This document shows positions 58,472 through 64,000 of a stretch of 64,000 nt of DNA, piece by piece. The DNA is from Paraburkholderia sejongensis (GTDB lineage: Bacteria > Pseudomonadota > Gammaproteobacteria > Burkholderiales > Burkholderiaceae): contig NZ_JAJITD010000005.1 of the NCBI RefSeq assembly GCF_020880815.1, positions 372,001 to 436,000 of the forward strand. The letters run 5' to 3'. The notes under the pieces are model-generated. The model saw only the letters and a list, made by a program, of their open reading frames with translations, searched no databases and was not told where the DNA came from. A program made the position numbers and the translations under genes. Numbering within the stretch: the first letter of the stretch is position 1; each line of letters begins with the position of its first letter.

Positions 58472-58783
58472 ATGAGATCTTCCCGTCGTACGTTTTTGAT
58501 CACCAGTATCGGTGTGGCCTCGACGTTCGCGCTGTCGCGCCAGGCGTTCGCCGATGCGCCGAAAGTCTCCGAATCCGACCCGACCGCGCAGGCGCTTGGC
58601 TACCGCGAGGACGCGAGCAAGGTCGACAAGGCCAAGTTCGCCAAGTTCGCGGCGGGCCAGGACTGCGGCAACTGCAGCTTCTTCCAGGGCAAGGCGGGCG
58701 ACGCCTACGGCGGCTGCCCGATGTTCGCCGGCAAACAGGTCGCGGCCAAAGGTTGGTGCAGCGCCTATAACAAGAAGGCCTGA
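58472..58783 (+). CDS. High-potential iron-sulfur protein (HiPIP), Tat-exported
   Basis: 103 residues. The twin-arginine signal SRRTFL is followed by a hydrophobic stretch and a cleavage site near AFADA. The mature domain carries four cluster cysteines, Cys65 and 68 in DCGNCSFFQ, Cys82 in GGCPMF and Cys96 in GWCSAY, as in HiPIPs with a 4Fe-4S cluster. These are periplasmic soluble electron carriers that can serve cytochrome oxidases. GGAGTGAG precedes the ATG. Confidence 0.94.
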   Translation: MRSSRRTFLITSIGVASTFALSRQAFADAPKVSESDPTAQALGYREDASKVDKAKFAKFAAGQDCGNCSFFQGKAGDAYGGCPMFAGKQVAAKGWCSAYNKKA

Positions 58784-59104
58784 AGCGGGTTTCGCCCGAG
58801 GCCCGGACCGGCCATTGCGCTCCGGGCCGCAACGTGCGGCGCGGCTTCGGCTCGTGAAGTTTCGGATGCCTGCCGCGCCGCGCGCAGCAGGCATTGCGCG
58901 GTGCGTTGCCGAGGTCTCCAAACGAGATGAAAACGGCTTGAAAACCGTTTAGCCCCTCCTTACACTCCAAGGCGGTTGCTGGTATCAGCGCGACTTTTCT
59001 CGCGCATCGACATGGACAGCGGCGCTCGGCGCATTCCCACCCGCTTCGAAATGGCAGTCAGTTTCGCTGACCCGGGGACACTTTTTCGCAGGCGGAGAGT
59101 TCGC
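58784..59104. other. 321-base gap with small hairpins, no gene seen
   Basis: An 8-bp stem, GGCCCGGA with TCCGGGCC near 58800-58829, follows HiPIP without a T-run. A second weak stem AAACGG/CCGTTT lies near 58930. The promoter of the transporter gene is probably here. Confidence 0.4.
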
Positions 59105-60397
59105 ATGGCACCCGCGTCGAGGAGCCTCAACACCCGCGCAGTCGTCGCGGCGGTGATCGGCAACGCGCTCGAATGGTACGACTTCACCGTATTCGGTTTT
59201 CTGACGGTGGTGATCGCCCAGCTGTTCTTTCCCGCCGCCAGCGACTATTCGTCAATTCTCCTGACTACCGCAACCTTCGGCGTCGCTTTCGTGATGCGGC
59301 CGATCGGCGGCATCGTGCTCGGACTCTACGCGGATCGCGCCGGCCGCAAGGCGGCGCTGTCGCTGGTGATCGCGCTGATGACGTGCGGCATTCTCCTGCT
59401 CGCGCTGGCGCCGCCGTATTCGGCGATCGGTATCGCCGCGCCGTTGATCGTCGTGCTCGGGCGTCTGTTGCAGGGCTTTTCCGCCGGCGGTGAGTTCGGC
59501 AGCTCGACCGCGTTGCTGATCGAGGCGGCGCCGTTCTCGAAGCGCGGCTTCTACGGCAGCTGGCAGATGGCGAGCCAGGCCGCGGCGCTGCTGCTCGGCG
59601 CGGTGGTCGGCGCATCGATCACGCGCGGTCTGTCGCCCGACGCGCTGAAGTCGTGGGGCTGGCGTGTGCCGTTCCTCATCGGTCTGCTCATCGGGCCGGT
59701 CGGCTTTTATATTCGCCGCCATCTGCGCGATTCCGAAGTCTTTCTGCTCGCGCAAAAGAACGCGCCGCGCGCGACGCTGCGCGAAGTGTTCGCGAGCCAT
59801 AGCCGCAACTTGCTGTGCGGACTCGGCGCGGTGATCGCGCTGACCGTGACGATCTATGTGCTGATCACCTATCTGCCGACCTTCGCGGTCAAGCAGCTGA
59901 AGCTGCCGTTCGCGCAGTCGTTCTATGCGGTGATCGTCGGCAATCTGCTGTTGACCGTGCTGTCTCCACTGACCGGTGCGTGGTCGGACCGGATCGGCCG
60001 CAAGGGTCTGTCGCTGTGGTCGCTGGTGCTGACCTTCGTGTTGATCTATCCGCTGTTCGCGTGGCTCGCGGCCGAGCCGAGCGTGTCGAAGCTGGTGCTC
60101 GTGCAGGCGGTGCTGTCGATCACGCTATCGGGCTACTACGGTCCGTTCGGCGCGCTGATCGCCGAGCTGTTTCCGGCTAACGTGCGCTCGATCGGATTGT
60201 CGCTCGCGTATAACGTCGCGGTGATGGTGTTCGGCGGCTTCGGGCCGTTCGCCGTCACGTGGCTGATCAAGACCACCGGCTCGCCGCTCGCGCCGGTGTG
60301 GTACGTGATGGCGGGGCTTGCGTTGTCGATCGTCGCGGTCGCGTGTATTCCAGGGCAGCGGCATGTCGATCTGGATGCGCAGCGCAAGCCGGCTTGA
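59105..60397 (+). CDS. MFS transporter, metabolite:H+ symporter (MHS) family
   Basis: 430 residues with 12 predicted helices. AVIGNALEWYDFTVFGFL, FVMRPIGGIVLGLYADRAGRKAAL and GFSAGGEFGSSTALLIE are the MHS family hallmarks shared by ProP, ShiA, CitA and KgtP. It imports an organic acid, osmolyte or similar compound with protons; the substrate is not evident. GGAGAG precedes the ATG. It is convergent with the amidase gene, 43 bases apart. Confidence 0.92.
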   Translation: MAPASRSLNTRAVVAAVIGNALEWYDFTVFGFLTVVIAQLFFPAASDYSSILLTTATFGVAFVMRPIGGIVLGLYADRAGRKAALSLVIALMTCGILLLALAPPYSAIGIAAPLIVVLGRLLQGFSAGGEFGSSTALLIEAAPFSKRGFYGSWQMASQAAALLLGAVVGASITRGLSPDALKSWGWRVPFLIGLLIGPVGFYIRRHLRDSEVFLLAQKNAPRATLREVFASHSRNLLCGLGAVIALTVTIYVLITYLPTFAVKQLKLPFAQSFYAVIVGNLLLTVLSPLTGAWSDRIGRKGLSLWSLVLTFVLIYPLFAWLAAEPSVSKLVLVQAVLSITLSGYYGPFGALIAELFPANVRSIGLSLAYNVAVMVFGGFGPFAVTWLIKTTGSPLAPVWYVMAGLALSIVAVACIPGQRHVDLDAQRKPA

Positions 60398-60440
60398 GTT
60401 TTCCTGGCGTTTCCTTCTGGCTGACGACAGCGCGATCGTT

Positions 60441-62033
60441 CTAGCGCTGTGCGTTGAGCAACGGCGGCCGCCGGTCGAACCACGGCCGCGCCGCTTCGAG
60501 TTGCGCGGCGAGTCGCAACAGCGTCGCCTCGCCGCCGACACGCGCCGCGAACTGTACGCCGATCGGCAGTCCGCGCGCGTTCCAGTAGAGCGGCACCGAC
60601 ATCGCCGGCTGCCCGCTCAGGTTGAATAGCTCGGTGCAGCCGGCCCACGCGAACGCCCTGCTCGAGGTTTCGAGCAGCAGCTTTTTCATCAGCGCTTCGA
60701 GCGGCACCGTTGTGACCGCGCGCATTTGCGCGCGCTCCAGTGACGTGGGGTGCATTTCGCCGATCTTGATCGGCGCGGCCGCGAGCGTCGCGCACAGCAG
60801 CACGTCGTAGCGGTTCAGCAGACCGGTCAGGCGTTCGGTGATGCGGCGCTGTTCTTCGAGCGCGGCCGGCAAGCCCTGCTCGCCGAGCTTGCGGCCGACG
60901 TGCGCCATCGTCCACGTCGAGATTTCGAACTCGTCGCGCTGCGGTTTGCGACCGGTGATGCGCTCCGCGTTCAGCACCATCTGCTCGGCGCTCACGGACC
61001 ACAGCGTCAGAAACGCGTGACCGACCGCGGCGAAATCGATGCCGAGCGACACCGGTTCGACGCGATGGCCGAGCGAGCTCGCGAGTTGCGCGGCGTCGTC
61101 GAGCGCGGCTCGGACATCCGCCGATAACGACGGCGCGAGCATCGATTCGGTCACGTACGCGACCGTCAGCGGCTTGCACGGCTCGCGGCTTGCGCCGAGG
61201 AACGTGCCGGGCGCGCCGGCGTCGCGCTCAGCATTGCCCGACAGCAGATCGAGCAGCAGCGCGCTGTCGCGCACGCTGCGCGAAATCGCGAGGTCGACGC
61301 CGAGTTCGCCGGGGCCGGGCTCACCCGCGCGCGGCACGCGGCCGCGCGACGGTTTCAGGCCGAACAATCCGCAGCACGACGCCGGAATGCGGATCGAGCC
61401 GCCGCCGTCCGACGCATGCGCGAGCGGCACGATGCCGGCCGCGACCGCCGCGGCGGCGCCGCCGCTGGAGCCGCCGGGCGTGTGATCGAGATTCCACGGA
61501 TTGCGGCAGGGGCCGAATAGTTCGGTCTCCGTATAAGGCATCTGGCCTAGCTCGGAGGTGCTGGTCTTCGCGAAGATGTTCAGGCCGGCCGCTTTGGCGA
61601 GCGCGACGACCGGCGCGTCCTCGCCTGGAATGAAATGGCGGTAGTGACGGCTGCCCATCGCCATCCGCAGGCCGGCGATCGGCGCGAGATCCTTGATCAT
61701 GAACGGCACGCCGGCGAGTGCGGCGTGGGTGGGCAGGGCGTCGGCGGCCTGGCTGCCGCTCGCGCTCGCGGCGTTCGTTCCGTTCATTGCGTTCGCGCCG
61801 CTCGCGCCATTCACGCCGTTCAGGCTGTTCGCATCCTGCGCGCTGTCGGCGTCGGCGCGCGATGCACGCTGGCGCGCCGCGTCGTAATCCTTCAACACCA
61901 CCGCGTTGATCGCGGGATTGACCGCTTCGGTGCGCGAGATGGCCGCGTCGATCAATTCGCGCGCGCTGACCTGGCGCGTGCGCACGAGTTCGGCAAGGCC
62001 GATGGCGTCATGAGCGAGATAGTCTGATTGCAC
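60441..62033 (-). CDS. Amidase signature family amidase
   Basis: 530 residues. The Ser-cis-Ser-Lys triad is formed by Lys in [10 protein letters not shown], Ser in [14 protein letters not shown] and the nucleophile Ser in [17 protein letters not shown]. It hydrolyses an amide bond; substrate unknown. A low-complexity insertion of about 40 residues rich in Asn, Gly, Ala and Ser (about residues 57-97) interrupts the N-terminal region. The GTG start at 62033 ([17 protein letters not shown]) was chosen because family alignments begin there; an ATG at 62132 would add 33 non-family residues and overlap the terminator. Confidence 0.88.
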   Translation of the reverse strand: MQSDYLAHDAIGLAELVRTRQVSARELIDAAISRTEAVNPAINAVVLKDYDAARQRASRADADSAQDANSLNGVNGASGANAMNGTNAASASGSQAADALPTHAALAGVPFMIKDLAPIAGLRMAMGSRHYRHFIPGEDAPVVALAKAAGLNIFAKTSTSELGQMPYTETELFGPCRNPWNLDHTPGGSSGGAAAAVAAGIVPLAHASDGGGSIRIPASCCGLFGLKPSRGRVPRAGEPGPGELGVDLAISRSVRDSALLLDLLSGNAERDAGAPGTFLGASREPCKPLTVAYVTESMLAPSLSADVRAALDDAAQLASSLGHRVEPVSLGIDFAAVGHAFLTLWSVSAEQMVLNAERITGRKPQRDEFEISTWTMAHVGRKLGEQGLPAALEEQRRITERLTGLLNRYDVLLCATLAAAPIKIGEMHPTSLERAQMRAVTTVPLEALMKKLLLETSSRAFAWAGCTELFNLSGQPAMSVPLYWNARGLPIGVQFAARVGGEATLLRLAAQLEAARPWFDRRPPLLNAQR

Positions 62034-62104
62034 GGCTAAAGGGCCCTCGCGGTCGGTGTCGGTTTGGCGGCCGGGCTTGCGCTCGCGCGGTCCCGGTGCC
62101 GCCA

Positions 62105-62141
62105 ATGAAAAAAGACGGCGTGTCGCCGACACACCGTCTTT
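62105..62141 (-). terminator. Intrinsic terminator of the dienelactone hydrolase gene
   Basis: 14-bp stem AAAGACGGCGTGTC (62111-62124) with GACACACCGTCTTT (62128-62141) and one wobble pair. On the minus strand six Ts follow. Confidence 0.88.
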
Positions 62142-62195
62142 CGGAGCGTACCTGAATTGCGGCGGCTAGCGCAGGCCGCGCCGCGGCGCCCGCGC

Positions 62196-62894
62196 TTACA
62201 TCCGCTCGCCGAGGAACGTCAGCGTGCGGCCATGCGCCAACGCCGAAGCGTGCTGGTTGTACGACGCGCGCTCCGAGCAGTTGAAGCCGTGGTCGGCGTT
62301 CGGGTAGATGTTGAACTGCACGTCCGCGCGGCCGGCGAAGCGCTCCTGGATCTGGCCGATGTCCGACATCGGAATGTGCGCATCGAGTTCGCCGTAGTGG
62401 AACTGGATCGGCACCTTCACGTCCGCGGCCTTGTCCAGATGCGTGTGGATGCCGCCGCCGTAGTAGGCGATCGCGGCGTCGACCGAACCGGCCGCCGCGG
62501 CGAGATACGCGAGCCGGCCGCCGAAGCAGTAGCCGATCGCCGCGACCTTGCCGGTCACTTCCGGCAGCGCGCGCAACGCGGCGGCGGCGGAGCCGATGTC
62601 GGCGACCGCGTCGTCGAGCCTGGTCTTCTGCATCAGTTCGATGCCTTTTTCGCGGTCCTTGCCGTCATACGTCAATTCGACGCGCGGCTGCACGCGCCAG
62701 AACACATCCGGCGCGAGCGCCACATAGCCGTCCGCCGCATACTGATCGGCGACCGAGCGGATATGGCTGTTCACGCCGAAGATTTCCTGAATGATGATGA
62801 CCGCCGGGCCCTTACCGCCCTTCGGCAGCGCGAGGTAGCCGCCGAAACTGTCGTCGCCGGCGGGGATGTCGATCCATCGGGAAGTCGTGCTCAT
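62196..62894 (-). CDS. Dienelactone hydrolase family protein
   Basis: 232-residue alpha/beta hydrolase. The catalytic Cys is in IGYCFGGRLAYLAA, the Asp in YGELDAHIPM and the His in YPNADHGFNC. VIIIQEIFGVNSHIRSVAD is the oxyanion and substrate region. Dienelactone hydrolases open dienelactones in chloroaromatic degradation, but many family members have other ester substrates and no degradation genes adjoin it. GGAGA seven bases before the ATG at 62894 supports that start over the one at 62906. Confidence 0.92.
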   Translation of the reverse strand: MSTTSRWIDIPAGDDSFGGYLALPKGGKGPAVIIIQEIFGVNSHIRSVADQYAADGYVALAPDVFWRVQPRVELTYDGKDREKGIELMQKTRLDDAVADIGSAAAALRALPEVTGKVAAIGYCFGGRLAYLAAAAGSVDAAIAYYGGGIHTHLDKAADVKVPIQFHYGELDAHIPMSDIGQIQERFAGRADVQFNIYPNADHGFNCSERASYNQHASALAHGRTLTFLGERM

Positions 62895-63663
62895 GCTGTT
62901 CTCCATAGACTCGCGCGAGCGCCGCGCGAGGTCGGTGTGTACGAAACGCCAGAGGCCCGGGGCCTCTGAAGCGGGCGGTCAGTTTGCCATCAAAAGAAAC
63001 CGCTTGCAGTAAGGCTCGGCGGGGCCTTGCGGCATGCATCGCGCGAGCTGGATTTAGTAAGGCGATTGAAAATCAGCGGGCATTCATTCTTTCTCCGTGA
63101 CGACATGTGCGGCTGCGGTTGGCGTGATCGCAAGCGTGGGTGTATCGCTGCCGGAAATACGTGGAAAACATCGCGCCAGCAGATCACGCATACGTTTGCG
63201 AGCGCATTGAAACGGCAATCGACGCATTGACACCGGCGGCGCGCCGCAACGGAATCCGGCATGAATCAAGGCTGTTTTGTGACGGCGTTCGCGCGGCGCG
63301 CTTGCCGCTGCGCGTGGCGGTTGCGGATTTTACGTTTGGAGTGCTGGCGGCGGCGAGGAACGGACCGGTTGAGGATGCACGCCATCCGCATAGTTGGGAC
63401 TGCCATGTATGTTGCGCGCGCCGCGTTTGCGGGCTAGCGGGAGCGCGCGATTCTAAAGTTATGGAAAACCCGCGTCTGCGCAACGGCCCAGAAGTCGCGC
63501 GCAGTTGCGCGCTGTATAACGCCGCATTAAAGCATTGAGAAGAGTGTGGATTTAAGTTTGATTTAATTGTTTTCGGCATGCTCACAAAGCTGTGCGGCGC
63601 GCCACATCTTCCGGTTGAAAAAACCTTCGAATCGCCCGCGCCTCAAGCCGGAAAAACGCTGAA
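62895..63663. other. 769-base region without a supported gene, becoming AT-rich
   Basis: A 132-codon GTG frame on the plus strand (63140-63538) contains six cysteines and no recognisable motif; I do not support it. From about 63540 the composition falls to roughly half AT, unlike the rest of the window. No tRNA, integrase or repeat was seen. Confidence 0.45.
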
Positions 63664-63951
63664 TCAGCGCTTGCAGTGAAACCCATCAATTAGCGGAAAC
63701 CCGCGCCAGCCGTAGCTTTCCGGCCCGTTCGCCGACGCCGGGAGCGACTCGGTTGGGAACAACGCTATTAGTGTTGTTCCCACTTTCTCAAAAAACTCCC
63801 CCAAATTAATTTGATCACCTACACTTGCGCGCAAGTACGGGTTGCCAACCGCCACAAACGGTTCGGCAAACGTGCGGGCCAAGTGCATGAACGATGCAAC
63901 CGGCGTGGTCGTCCACGGGACTGAACGACACGAGTTTGGGAAGCGGGGCAC
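63664..63951 (-). CDS. Hypothetical protein in AT-richer DNA, start uncertain
   Basis: 95-codon frame from a GTG, or 74 codons from the ATG at 63888. The sequence AVGNPYLRASVGDQINLGEFFEKVGTTLIALFP looks like a real folded protein rather than a GC-frame artefact, with mixed polar and aromatic residues, and ends GFPLIDGFHCKR. No family recognised. It is convergent in orientation with nothing and sits opposite the gene starting at 63991. Confidence 0.45.
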   Translation of the reverse strand: MPRFPNSCRSVPWTTTPVASFMHLARTFAEPFVAVGNPYLRASVGDQINLGEFFEKVGTTLIALFPTESLPASANGPESYGWRGFPLIDGFHCKR

Positions 63952-63990
63952 AGGGCGATTACGTTGTTTTGACCGAAACTGGAGACTTAC

Positions 63991-64000
63991 ATGAACATCA
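63991..64000 (+). CDS. Start of a gene running past the window edge
   Basis: ATGAACATCA at the last ten bases is preceded by CTGGAGACTTAC, with GGAG seven bases before the ATG. Only three codons (Met-Asn-Ile) are visible, so no function can be proposed. Confidence 0.5.

Noticed and set aside
63140..63538. 132-codon plus-strand ORF
   Set aside because: GTG start without ribosome site, six scattered cysteines, no recognisable motif.

Overview
This is a GC-rich, densely packed chromosomal window from a betaproteobacterium of the order Burkholderiales, most likely Burkholderia, Paraburkholderia or Caballeronia. The evidence is the gene order (argB, pyrimidine 5'-nucleotidase, slmA, metX, metW, ampG; regBA beside hslVU; dapF, DUF484, xerC; lpxL divergent from metK) and protein sequences close to what I know of that group. 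The genus is an inference. I saw no rRNA, tRNA, CRISPR array, prophage or insertion sequence.

Layout. 1-710 is the 3' part of an exonuclease III gene. 789-8171 (minus) is a housekeeping run: argB, a HAD nucleotidase, slmA, metX-metW, an AmpG-like permease and a secreted M48 peptidase. 8445-10398 holds a small CWC protein and a TPR glycosyltransferase-like protein. 10483-12329 (plus) encodes the RegB/RegA redox two-component system, and 12445-14337 (minus) encodes HslVU behind a heat-shock-like promoter. 14686-16903 carries a DksA that lacks three of the four zinc-finger cysteines and a histidine-rich COG0523 metal GTPase. 17095-21080 is dapF-DUF484-xerC-rlmI. A small accessory pocket (21334-21929) separates this from lpxL. 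metK (23123-24313) lies behind a strong promoter and an elaborately folded leader.

24459-33196 is mixed: a PhyH-type dioxygenase, small membrane proteins, an aldo/keto reductase, an MFS exporter, an SrkA-type kinase and a DUF3857/transglutaminase protein. 33335-40863 (minus) is a seven-gene molybdenum hydroxylase operon, coxS-coxL-coxM-coxD-coxE-coxG-xdhC. Its large subunit has the AYRGAGR (form II) active-site loop, so the substrate is probably not CO. 41260-45748 holds an amino-acid permease, a soluble histidine kinase with a LuxR-type regulator, and ferredoxin-NADP reductase. 46242-53831 is a sugar uptake module (ytfQ, ytfR, ytfT, yjfF homologues) with a LacI regulator and a divergent aldose epimerase. 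AT-rich repeated boxes in this module look like its operators.

53867-62894 contains a nuclease-family protein, a secreted unknown, a Lon-like AAA ATPase without protease domain, an L-2-hydroxyglutarate-oxidase-like flavoprotein, a Tat-exported HiPIP, an MHS transporter, an amidase and a dienelactone hydrolase. From about 63540 to the end the base composition becomes clearly more AT-rich and no familiar gene is seen, which suggests the edge of an accessory region. A new gene starts at 63991.

No wholly new system is proven by reading alone. The best leads are the metK leader, the AT-rich operator family around the LacI gene, the 14-codon leader ORF before the epimerase, the form II hydroxylase operon, and the cysteine-poor DksA near a zinc-type GTPase.
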